From the NCBI GenBank assembly GCA_023665475.1, contig JAMPEB010000012.1:1-64000 (forward strand): DNA of 64,000 nt, in the 5' to 3' direction. The position numbers were made by a program, and so were the translations under genes. How positions within the stretch are numbered: position 1 is the stretch's first letter; the number at the start of each line of letters is the position of its first letter. Below are positions 25,135-33,011 of this stretch, piece after piece. The DNA is from Lachnoclostridium sp. Its GTDB lineage: Bacteria; Bacillota; Clostridia; Lachnospirales; Lachnospiraceae. Below the pieces are notes generated by a model, which was not told the DNA's origin, made no database searches, and was given only the letters and a program-made list of their open reading frames with translations.

Positions 25135-26304
25135 ATGGGATTTTGGCAAAAAATTTTTGGAAGAATGCAAAAGGAAGAGCGCGCTTCGGAGGAAGACTGG
25201 GATAAAATCGTCTATGCCAGAGATGAGGTTGACTTTAAGGACGAGGAACAGAGAAGCCGTTATATTGTCAATTGCCTTGAACAGATTGCAGAGGCGACTA
25301 AGGAGATGAATCTGCTGACGGGGGAATATGGCAGGGTGACCTCTTATCTGACGGATATTGAGGAGGTGGAGTCCCTTCCCGATAAAGAGAAGGAAGAATT
25401 GGAGCGCATTGCCCATAAACTGTCGGGACTTGAACAGGAAGTGCAGCGTTACCGGGGAAGAGAAAACCGTATGAGCGACGCGGAATATTACAAAATGAGA
25501 GGACAGGAAGCGGAGGTAGAAACCGGAATTGGAAAGCTTCGGGAGAGCGAGAGATATGCGGGACTGATCAAGCGTGATTTGCGGAAGCTTGACAGCGAGC
25601 GGCAGGCTTATGAGTACAGACGGACGGAGTTACGCACCATGCTTATCAATCTGAGGGGGATGGCAACGATTTTTCTGACGGCGCTTGTTATCTGTGTTCT
25701 TATGCTGCTGGTGCTGCAGTTTGCTTTTGAGATGGATGTAATGGTGGGATATTTCCTTTCCGTAGGGGCGGCGGCTATAGCGATTACCGTGCTCTGCGTG
25801 AAATTTATGGACGGAGAGCGAGAAGTTACCAGAGTGGAAAAGGCGATCAACCGGCTGATACAGCTACAAAATACGGTTAAGATACGCTATGTGAACAATT
25901 CCCAGCTTTTGGAATATCTGTATATCAAATATAACACGGACAGCGCGGACAAGCTGCAGAAGCTGTGGGATAATTATCAGCAGGAGAAGGAAGAAAGAAA
26001 GCAGTACGCGGAGGCGGAGGCAAAAAAAGAATATTATCAGAAAGAATTGATGTCAAAACTGTCCAATTACCGCATTGAGACTCCGGAGCGCTTTATGAAT
26101 CAGTCGGCAGCCCTTTGCGACAAGCGCGAGATGGTGGAGATTCGCCATGAGCTGATTCTGCAAAGGCAGGCGCTTCGCAAGCAGTTGGACTATAATAATG
26201 ATGTGGCGGAGACGGCAAGGAAGGAAATTATGGATGTAGCAAGGAAATATCCGGCATATACGCAGGAGATTCTGGACATGGTGGAGAAATATGATGTACA
26301 ATAA
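25135..26304 (+). CDS. coiled-coil membrane protein of unknown function
   Basis: This 389-residue protein has long charged coiled coils at about 15-170 and 245-389, flanking two adjacent membrane helices at about 180-240 (MATIFLTALVICVLMLLVLQF and the following GYFLSVGAAAIAITVLCVKF in shorter reads). The start at 25135 follows AAGGAAC, and an upstream in-frame ATG at 25093 lies inside the previous gene. It is the last gene of the operon and would place the Hsp70-like module at the membrane. I do not recognise a family. Confidence 0.8.
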   Translation: MGFWQKIFGRMQKEERASEEDWDKIVYARDEVDFKDEEQRSRYIVNCLEQIAEATKEMNLLTGEYGRVTSYLTDIEEVESLPDKEKEELERIAHKLSGLEQEVQRYRGRENRMSDAEYYKMRGQEAEVETGIGKLRESERYAGLIKRDLRKLDSERQAYEYRRTELRTMLINLRGMATIFLTALVICVLMLLVLQFAFEMDVMVGYFLSVGAAAIAITVLCVKFMDGEREVTRVEKAINRLIQLQNTVKIRYVNNSQLLEYLYIKYNTDSADKLQKLWDNYQQEKEERKQYAEAEAKKEYYQKELMSKLSNYRIETPERFMNQSAALCDKREMVEIRHELILQRQALRKQLDYNNDVAETARKEIMDVARKYPAYTQEILDMVEKYDVQ

Positions 26305-26311
26305 AAATAAA

Positions 26312-26520
26312 TAGATAATTGCGAAACTCTCGTTTTTGTAGAGTGTCGTTGTACAGATTGCACATTCCACCGCAGACGCGCTCTCGCTTCATGAAAAACG
26401 CAGTGGTACATAAGATGCCAAAATACGGCATCTAAGTACCAGCGTTTTTCAAGAGTCTGCTTGTGAAATATACAATCTGCACAACTCGATATAGGAAAGA
26501 TAGAGTTTCGCAATTACCTA
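26312..26520. repeat. 209-bp imperfect palindromic (MITE-like) element
   Basis: The terminal 19 bases, TAG[A/G]TAATTGCGAAACTCT, occur at 26312-26330 and, inverted, at 26502-26520 with a single mismatch. The arms stay complementary with interruptions (CAGATTG at 26355-26361 pairs with CAATCTG at 26473-26479). The centre is a near-perfect hairpin: GAAAAACGC, GTGGTAC and AAGATGCC pair with GGCATCT, GTACC and GCGTTTTTC. The element fills the whole gap between the membrane protein gene and purC. No protein is encoded. It could be a non-autonomous mobile element or a structured RNA or terminator. Confidence 0.75.
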
Positions 26521-26544
26521 AATAAAACAAGAGAGGTATGAGAT

Positions 26545-27420
26545 ATGAGCAATGAAGAGTTAAAACCCATGAAAGAGGGAAAGGTAAGGGAAATTTATGA
26601 TAACGGGGACAGTCTGATTATGGTAGCTACCGACCGAATCAGTTGTTTTGATGTGATTTTGAAAAATAAGGTGACAGGGAAGGGAACCGTGCTTACCCAG
26701 ATGTCGAGATTCTGGTTTGACATGACGGAGGATATCATTCCCAATCATATGATTTCCGTAGATGTAAACGATATGCCGGAATTTTTCAGAAAAGAGGAAT
26801 TCGACGGCAACAGCATGATGTGCAGGAAATTGAATATGCTGCCCATAGAGTGTATTGTGCGGGGCTATATCACAGGCAGCGGCTGGGCAAGTTACCAAAA
26901 AAACGGTACGGTATGCGGCATTAAGCTGCCGGAGGGTTTAAAAGAGTCGGATAAGCTGCCGGAGCCGATTTACACTCCTTCCACCAAGGCGGAACTCGGA
27001 GACCATGACGAGAATATTTCCTATGAGCAGAGCGTTGCTTATCTGGAGGAGCGTTTCCCGGGCAAAGGTGAGGAGTACGCGGGGAAGCTTCGGGATTATA
27101 CCATAGCTCTGTACAAAAAGTGTGCGGATTACGCCCTTACAAGGGGGATTATCATTGCGGACACTAAGTTTGAGTTTGGTTTGGACGAGGAGGGTAATAT
27201 TGTTCTGGGAGATGAGATGCTGACTCCCGACAGTTCGCGTTTCTGGCCTGCGGAAGGGTATGAGCCGGGACACGGACAGCCCTCTTTTGACAAGCAGTTT
27301 GCAAGGGACTGGCTGAAGGCGAATCCGGACAATGATTGGACTTTGCCGGAGGATATCGTGCAGAAGACCATTGAAAAATATCTGCAGGGATATGAGTTAC
27401 TCACGGGCAGCAGGCTCTAA
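26545..27420 (+). CDS. purC: SAICAR synthase (purine biosynthesis)
   Basis: This 291-residue enzyme joins aspartate to carboxyaminoimidazole ribonucleotide with ATP, a middle step of IMP synthesis in the cytosol. The visible family motifs are GKVREIYDNGDSLIMVATDRISCFDV near the N-terminus (phosphate and ATP binding), IECIVRGYITGSGW, IADTKFEFGLDEEG with the conserved D-x-K-F-E-F-G, and DEMLTPDSSRFWP. The ribosome binding site GAGAGG is adequate. It is the first gene of a purC-purB-purF-like-purA run. The long palindrome lies directly upstream. Confidence 0.96.
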   Translation: MSNEELKPMKEGKVREIYDNGDSLIMVATDRISCFDVILKNKVTGKGTVLTQMSRFWFDMTEDIIPNHMISVDVNDMPEFFRKEEFDGNSMMCRKLNMLPIECIVRGYITGSGWASYQKNGTVCGIKLPEGLKESDKLPEPIYTPSTKAELGDHDENISYEQSVAYLEERFPGKGEEYAGKLRDYTIALYKKCADYALTRGIIIADTKFEFGLDEEGNIVLGDEMLTPDSSRFWPAEGYEPGHGQPSFDKQFARDWLKANPDNDWTLPEDIVQKTIEKYLQGYELLTGSRL

Positions 27421-27503
27421 TGAAAAGATTGCTTTTCGGGCTGTAAAGCGATATAATAGTGGAGTGTAAGAAGATACGCTTTGAAAGGAGCATGGTTATT
27501 ACA

Positions 27504-28955
27504 ATGGGTACGGATAGATATCAAAGTCCTCTGTCTGAGAGGTATGCAAGCAAGGAGATGCAGTATATTTTTTCACCGGATATGAAGTTTCGTACCTGGA
27601 GAAAGCTCTGGATTGCACTGGCGGAGACGGAAAAGGAACTGGGGCTGTCTCAGGACGGAAAGCCGGTGATTACGGATGAGCAGATTGCGGAACTGAAAGC
27701 CCATGCGGAAGATATTAATTATGAGGTGGCAAAAGAGAGAGAAAAACAAGTACGCCACGATGTAATGAGTCATGTGTATGCTTACGGGCAGCAGTGCCCC
27801 AAGGCTGCGGGCATTATTCATCTGGGAGCAACCTCCTGCTATGTGGGCGATAATACGGATATTATCGTGATGACGGAGGCTCTGCGGTTAGTCAGGAAGA
27901 AATTGATCAATGTGATGAAAGAGCTTGCCGATTTTGCGGATAAGTACAAGGCGCAGCCCACTTTGGCATTTACCCATTTTCAGCCGGCGCAGCCCACTAC
28001 GGTAGGCAAGCGGGCGACTTTGTGGCTGCAGGAATTTTCTCTTGATTTGGAAGATTTAGAGCATGTGCTCGGTCATATGAAGCTTTTGGGTTCCAAGGGT
28101 ACGACGGGGACACAGGCGTCTTTTTTGGAGCTCTTTAACGGGGATCAGGAAACCATTGACAAGATTGATCCCATGATAGCCGCAAAGATGGGATTTGCGG
28201 AGTGTTATCCGGTATCGGGACAGACTTATTCCAGAAAGGTGGATACCAGAGTTTTAAATGTATTGGCAGGCATTGCGGCATCCGCTCACAAAATGAGCAA
28301 CGATATCCGACTGTTACAGCATTTAAAAGAAGTGGAGGAGCCCTTTGAAAAGAGCCAGATCGGGTCTTCCGCCATGGCATATAAGAGAAATCCCATGAGA
28401 AGCGAAAGAATTGCATCTTTGGCAAGATATGTGATGATTGACGCGTTGAATCCGGCGATTACCTCGGCAACTCAATGGTTCGAGAGAACCTTGGATGACT
28501 CTGCAAACAAGAGGCTGTCGGTTCCCGAGGGATTTTTAGCCGTGGACGGTATTTTGGATTTGTGCCTTAATGTGGTGGACGGTCTGGTGGTGTATCCCAA
28601 GGTGATTGAGAAACATATGCTGAGTGAGCTGCCTTTTATGGCAACGGAGAATATCATGATGGATGCCGTGAAAGCGGGGGGCAACCGTCAGGAACTCCAC
28701 GAGCGCATCAGGGAGCTGTCCATGGAGGCGGGGCGCAATGTGAAAGTGGAAGGAAAGGATAATAATCTGCTGGAGCTGATTGCGGAGGATGAAGCATTTA
28801 ACATGACCTTGGAGGATTTACAGAAAGCTATGGAACCTTCCCGGTATGTGGGACGCTCCAAGGAACAGGTGGAAGCTTTTCTCGAGAAGGTAATCAGACC
28901 TGTTCTGGAGAAAAATAAAGAGCTTTTGGGAGTAAAAGCGGAAATTAATGTTTAA
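27504..28955 (+). CDS. purB: adenylosuccinate lyase
   Basis: This 483-residue homotetramer removes fumarate from SAICAR and from adenylosuccinate, acting in both IMP and AMP synthesis. The signature SSAMAYKRNPMRSERI of the fumarase/aspartase superfamily is present, along with HLGATSCYVGDN and TLAFTHFQPAQPTTVGKR (read in pieces). The start is uncertain: ATG at 27492 is too close to the AAAGGAG at 27484-27490, whereas 27504 gives the usual family N-terminus TDRYQSPLSERYAS but a long spacing. It is 83 bases downstream of purC. Confidence 0.95.
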   Translation: MGTDRYQSPLSERYASKEMQYIFSPDMKFRTWRKLWIALAETEKELGLSQDGKPVITDEQIAELKAHAEDINYEVAKEREKQVRHDVMSHVYAYGQQCPKAAGIIHLGATSCYVGDNTDIIVMTEALRLVRKKLINVMKELADFADKYKAQPTLAFTHFQPAQPTTVGKRATLWLQEFSLDLEDLEHVLGHMKLLGSKGTTGTQASFLELFNGDQETIDKIDPMIAAKMGFAECYPVSGQTYSRKVDTRVLNVLAGIAASAHKMSNDIRLLQHLKEVEEPFEKSQIGSSAMAYKRNPMRSERIASLARYVMIDALNPAITSATQWFERTLDDSANKRLSVPEGFLAVDGILDLCLNVVDGLVVYPKVIEKHMLSELPFMATENIMMDAVKAGGNRQELHERIRELSMEAGRNVKVEGKDNNLLELIAEDEAFNMTLEDLQKAMEPSRYVGRSKEQVEAFLEKVIRPVLEKNKELLGVKAEINV

Positions 28956-29006
28956 AAGATACGATTCGAGCCACAAGTGAGATATACATGATGAGGGAGA
29001 CAGAAT

Positions 29007-30413
29007 ATGGGCGGATTTTTTGGTGTTGCGGCAAAAGAGGACTGTGTATTTGATTTGTTTTTTGGGACGGATTACCATTCCCATCTGGGAACCAGACGGG
29101 CGGGCATGGCTGTTTACAGCAAGGAAAAGGGCTATGACAGGGCGATTCATAATATTGAAAATTCCCCTTTCCGCACGAAATTTGACAAAGATATGAATCA
29201 AATGAAAGGAAATCTGGGTATCGGATGCATTTCCGATTATGAGCCGCAGCCTTTAATTGTGCGCTCCCACCACGGCACCTATGCCATTACCACGGTGGGT
29301 AAGATTAACAATACGGAAGAAATTCTTGCAGACCTTTTGAACAAGGGGCATTCCCACTTTTTAGAACTTTCCGGTGGAGATATCAATGCCACGGAGCTGG
29401 TGGCGGCGATTGTGAACCAGAGAGAGAATCTGGTGGAAGGGATGCAGTATGCGCAGGAGCTGATAGACGGTTCCATGACCTTTTTGATCATGACTCCCAA
29501 GGGTATCTATGCGGCAAGGGACCGATTGGGCAGGACTCCTGTGTGCATCGGTAAAAAAGAGAATGCCTATTGTGTGTCTTTTGAAAATTTTGCTTATTTA
29601 AATCTGGGTTATGCGCCCGTGAGGGAGCTGGGACCCGGAGAAATTGCGGTTATGGACCCGGAGGGCGTACATACATTGGTACATCCCGGCAAGGACATGA
29701 AAATATGTACTTTTCTATGGGTGTATTATGGTTATCCTCCTTCTTCCTATGAAGGAGTCAGTGTAGAGCAGATGCGTTATAACTGCGGAGCCAAGCTGGC
29801 TATGCGGGATAATGTGTCGCCTGATATTGTTGCGGGAGTTCCCGATTCGGGAACGGCTCATGCGGTGGGCTACGCAAATCAGTCGGGAATTCCTTTTTCC
29901 AGACCTTTTATCAAATACACGCCCACCTGGCCAAGATCTTTTATGCCCACCATTCAGACCCAGCGGAATCTGATTGCCAAGATGAAGCTGATTCCCGTGC
30001 ATGATCTGATACAGGATAAGAGCCTGCTTTTGATTGACGATTCTATTGTCAGAGGCACCCAGCTTAGGGAAACCACGGAATTTCTGTATCAGAGCGGGGC
30101 AAAGGAAGTGCATATCAGACCTGCCTGTCCGCCCCTCTTGTATGGGTGTAAGTATTTGAATTTTTCAAGGTCTTCTTCGGAGATGGATTTGATTACCCGA
30201 AGGGTTTTGAAGGAAATAGAGCAGGAAGGAAGAAAGATTGACCTGAAAAACTATGTGGACCCGGATACGCCGGAATATGAGGATATGGTAGGGCGTATCG
30301 GCAGACAGTTAAATTTTACCAGCCTGCGTTTTAACAGACTGGATGATATGATTGAGGCAGTGGGAATTGACAGGGAAAGGCTGTGTACCTATTGCTGGGA
30401 CGGAAGAGAGTGA
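29007..30413 (+). CDS. purF: amidophosphoribosyltransferase-like protein lacking the N-terminal Cys
   Basis: The 468 residues have the PurF architecture: a class II glutamine amidotransferase-like domain (1-240) and a phosphoribosyltransferase domain with the PRPP loop DDSIVRGT (from D344) and a conserved FSRPFIKYTPTWPRSFM. Canonical PurF starts with MCG, where the Cys after Met is the glutamine nucleophile. Here the protein starts MGGFFGVA, so the nucleophile is absent. An internal GTRRAGMA replaces the usual R-G-Q-E-S. It may use free ammonia, act as a regulatory paralog, or do another reaction; a canonical PurF may exist elsewhere. The start has GAGGGAGA upstream. It sits between purB and purA. 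Confidence 0.8.
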   Translation: MGGFFGVAAKEDCVFDLFFGTDYHSHLGTRRAGMAVYSKEKGYDRAIHNIENSPFRTKFDKDMNQMKGNLGIGCISDYEPQPLIVRSHHGTYAITTVGKINNTEEILADLLNKGHSHFLELSGGDINATELVAAIVNQRENLVEGMQYAQELIDGSMTFLIMTPKGIYAARDRLGRTPVCIGKKENAYCVSFENFAYLNLGYAPVRELGPGEIAVMDPEGVHTLVHPGKDMKICTFLWVYYGYPPSSYEGVSVEQMRYNCGAKLAMRDNVSPDIVAGVPDSGTAHAVGYANQSGIPFSRPFIKYTPTWPRSFMPTIQTQRNLIAKMKLIPVHDLIQDKSLLLIDDSIVRGTQLRETTEFLYQSGAKEVHIRPACPPLLYGCKYLNFSRSSSEMDLITRRVLKEIEQEGRKIDLKNYVDPDTPEYEDMVGRIGRQLNFTSLRFNRLDDMIEAVGIDRERLCTYCWDGRE

Positions 30414-30495
30414 CGGTATCGGATATCGAACCAAACGGTAATACATCAATAATTTATGTATAGTTTACCTTTGAAGGGGTAAGAATGGAGGAATT

Positions 30496-31788
30496 ATGGT
30501 TAAGGCAGTCGTAGGTGCTAACTGGGGAGATGAAGGAAAGGGAAAGATTACGGATATGCTGGCTGAGAAGGCTGATATCGTAGTGCGTTTTCAGGGCGGC
30601 GCCAATGCAGGGCATACCATTGTCAACGGCTATGGCAAATTTGCGCTGCACACTCTGCCGTCGGGAGTATTTTACAGCCATATTACCAGCGTAATCGGCA
30701 ATGGTGTTGCGTTAAACATTCCCATTCTTTTGGGAGAGATCAAATCCATTACGGACAGAAATGTTCCCATGCCTAAAATTCTGGTGTCTGACAGAGCCCA
30801 GATTGTAATGCCCTATCATATTTTGTTTGATCAATATGAGGAGGAGAGGCTGGGAGGCAAATCCTTCGGCTCCACAAAGTCGGGCATCGCTCCTTTTTAT
30901 TCCGATAAATATGCGAAAATAGGTTTTCAGGTCAGTGAGCTTTTTGACGAGGCGCGCTTAAAGGAGAAGGTGGAGCGGGTGTGTCAGGTCAAAAATGTGC
31001 TTTTAGAGCATTTGTATCACAAGCCTCTCATTGATGTGGAGGAATTGTTCCGGACGCTGCTTGCGTACAGGGATATGATTGCACCGTATGTGGGGGATGT
31101 ATCGACTTTCTTAAATCAGGCGTTAAAGGACGGCAAAACCGTACTGCTGGAGGGGCAGCTCGGTACGCTGAAAGACCCTGATCACGGTATTTATCCCATG
31201 GTGACTTCCTCCTCTACATTGGCGGCTTACGGCGCCATCGGCGCGGGACTTCCGCCCTACGAGATTAAGGAAATCATCACTGTCTGCAAGGCATATTCTT
31301 CCGCAGTGGGGGCAGGCGCTTTTGTGTCGGAGCTTTTCGGTGATGAGGCTGAGGAGCTGAGGCGCAGAGGCGGTGACGGAGGCGAGTATGGCGCAACTAC
31401 CGGGAGACCCAGACGGGTGGGCTGGTTTGACTGTGTGGCGTCCAAGTATGGCTGCCGTCTGCAGGGAACTACGGATGTGGCTTTTACGGTGTTGGATGTG
31501 CTGGGTTATCTGGATGAGATTTCCGTATGCACAGGATATGAGATTGACGGCAAAGTTACCGCGGATTTCCCCGTGACTTGTCAGTTGGAGAAAGCAAAAC
31601 CGGTGTTCCAAAAGCTTCCCGGCTGGAAATGTGATATCAGGGGCATCAAAAATTATGAGGAACTTCCGGAGAACTGCCGTAAATATGTAGAGTTTATCGA
31701 GGAGCAGATAGGGTTCCCCATCACTATGGTGAGCAACGGTCCCGGCAGAAGCGATATTATTTATCGCAAGAGTCCTTTGAAAAAATAG
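30496..31788 (+). CDS. purA: adenylosuccinate synthetase
   Basis: This 430-residue enzyme uses GTP and aspartate to convert IMP to adenylosuccinate, the first AMP-specific step. The N-terminal GANWGDEGKGKITD contains the P-loop, and GANAGHTIV, LEGQLGTLKDPDHGIYPMVTSSS and TTGRPRRVGWFD are family motifs. The start follows GGAGG. The next gene begins 10 bases after its stop. The region between the PurF-like gene and purA is 82 bases and shows no clear terminator. Confidence 0.96.
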   Translation: MVKAVVGANWGDEGKGKITDMLAEKADIVVRFQGGANAGHTIVNGYGKFALHTLPSGVFYSHITSVIGNGVALNIPILLGEIKSITDRNVPMPKILVSDRAQIVMPYHILFDQYEEERLGGKSFGSTKSGIAPFYSDKYAKIGFQVSELFDEARLKEKVERVCQVKNVLLEHLYHKPLIDVEELFRTLLAYRDMIAPYVGDVSTFLNQALKDGKTVLLEGQLGTLKDPDHGIYPMVTSSSTLAAYGAIGAGLPPYEIKEIITVCKAYSSAVGAGAFVSELFGDEAEELRRRGGDGGEYGATTGRPRRVGWFDCVASKYGCRLQGTTDVAFTVLDVLGYLDEISVCTGYEIDGKVTADFPVTCQLEKAKPVFQKLPGWKCDIRGIKNYEELPENCRKYVEFIEEQIGFPITMVSNGPGRSDIIYRKSPLKK

Positions 31789-31798
31789 AGGTATCCAA

Positions 31799-32404
31799 AT
31801 GATTCGGAATATTATTTTTGATATCGGAAATGTGCTGGCGGATTTTCGCTGGAGAGCGTTTTTGCGGGATAAAGGCTTTGATGACGCCATGATAGAGCGG
31901 ATTTCCAAAGCATCCGTGGAAAGTCCCCTGTGGAGTGAACTTGACAGGGGAGAGTGGTCTGAGGAAGAACTTCTGCAGGCATTTGTGGACAGGGATCCCG
32001 CAATTGAAAAGGAGCTGCGGGAAGCATATAGCGATATTCGAGGTATGGTGACGCCGCGGGAGTATGCCGTTCCGTGGGTAAGAAAGCTGAAAGAAAATGG
32101 ATATCAGGTGTTATATTTATCTAACTTTTCAAGAAAAGCAGAGGAAGAATGCGCGGAGTCACTGGCTTTTTTACCTTATACCGACGGAGGCATTCTGTCC
32201 TACCGGGAGAAGATGATCAAGCCTGATCCCGAGATTTACAGACTGTTATTGAAGCGGTATCATCTACAGCCGCAGGAATGCGTTTTTTTGGATGATACCC
32301 TGAAAAATATAGAGGCGGCGCAGGCTGAAGGTATGATGGGAATTTTGTTTCGCACAAAAGAACAGGCGGAAGAAGACTTGCGGGGATTGGGAGTGAAGAT
32401 TTAA
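31799..32404 (+). CDS. HAD-superfamily hydrolase, subfamily IA
   Basis: This 201-residue protein has the HAD motifs IIFDIGNVLADF (I; the second Asp is replaced by Gly/Asn as in the YihX-like group), VLYLSNFSRKAEEE (II) and KPDPEIYRLLLKRY with VFLDDTLKNIEAA (III and IV). It would dephosphorylate a sugar or nucleotide phosphate. The gene follows purA by 10 bases and may be cotranscribed with the purine genes, but the substrate is not evident. Confidence 0.85.
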   Translation: MIRNIIFDIGNVLADFRWRAFLRDKGFDDAMIERISKASVESPLWSELDRGEWSEEELLQAFVDRDPAIEKELREAYSDIRGMVTPREYAVPWVRKLKENGYQVLYLSNFSRKAEEECAESLAFLPYTDGGILSYREKMIKPDPEIYRLLLKRYHLQPQECVFLDDTLKNIEAAQAEGMMGILFRTKEQAEEDLRGLGVKI

Positions 32405-32427
32405 ACACAATCCGGTGGGTCTTTTTC

Positions 32428-32748
32428 TTATATAGGCTCCTTATTTTCGGGATTTTCAGAACATATGTTATTTTTTTGCTCCACATCGGTTTTAAAATCT
32501 GCAATGGTCTTTTTGCCTGTCAGTTTGCCATACATCCATGTGTAAATCCATATGATGAGGGGAATGGTGACAGTGCCGTACAGGCAGAGGGAGAACAATT
32601 TGCCGGAAGCGCTGTTGTCCACAAAGGCAACAATGAATGTTGTGATATAAAGCGCCAGAAGAAGCAGGACGCCAATCATGGCAACTATCTGCTTGGAGGT
32701 TATTTTATGTGTTTCTTTTTGAGGGTTTTCTTGAGATTGTTTATTCAT
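32428..32748 (-). CDS. small two-helix membrane protein
   Basis: This 106-residue protein has a charged N-terminus (MNKQSQENPQKETHK), two hydrophobic helices at about 22-43 and 51-72, and a charged C-terminal tail. It converges on the HAD gene. No family is recognised; similar small membrane proteins are often unannotated. A 245-base gap upstream toward recJ is AT-rich, with an isolated TTGACA at 32864 on the plus strand and no clear -10. Confidence 0.65.
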   Translation of the reverse strand: MNKQSQENPQKETHKITSKQIVAMIGVLLLLALYITTFIVAFVDNSASGKLFSLCLYGTVTIPLIIWIYTWMYGKLTGKKTIADFKTDVEQKNNICSENPENKEPI

Positions 32749-32961
32749 AATTATATTTTATACCTTTCTGACCGTTATAGGAGAATTCTTATAGCAGCCT
32801 GCTTATCATCATAACACTTTTGAAAGAAAAAAGCAAAAGATAAAGTTAGAAATTTAAAATCTTTTGACAGAGCAAACTATTGTAGGTAGTAGGTTATTGT
32901 ATATGCCAACAAATTAAATGTAAACTTAATAAAATGCGAAATTGAGAGAGCAAAAAGGAAG

Positions 32962-33005
32962 GTTTTTCATTCCTGTTTGAGCCGTAGAAGGCGGTGGAAT
33001 GGAGG
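32962..33005 (+). repeat. intergenic leader repeat, copy upstream of recJ
   Basis: GTTTTTCATTCCTGTTTGAG (32962-32981), CCG/GCGG half-sites and TGGAATGGAGG precede the recJ start. The same order of elements occurs before the importer ATPase gene (50276-50307) and cbiG (61045-61085). In each case it ends in the GGAGG of the downstream gene. Confidence 0.5.
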
Positions 33006-33011
33006 GGTACT

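Noticed and set aside
31123..31908. 261-residue minus-strand open frame
   Set aside because: It lies opposite purA and the HAD gene, whose protein motifs are clear; codon shadow.
32749..32961. Promoter at TTGACA 32864 for recJ
   Set aside because: No -10 hexamer lies at a suitable distance.
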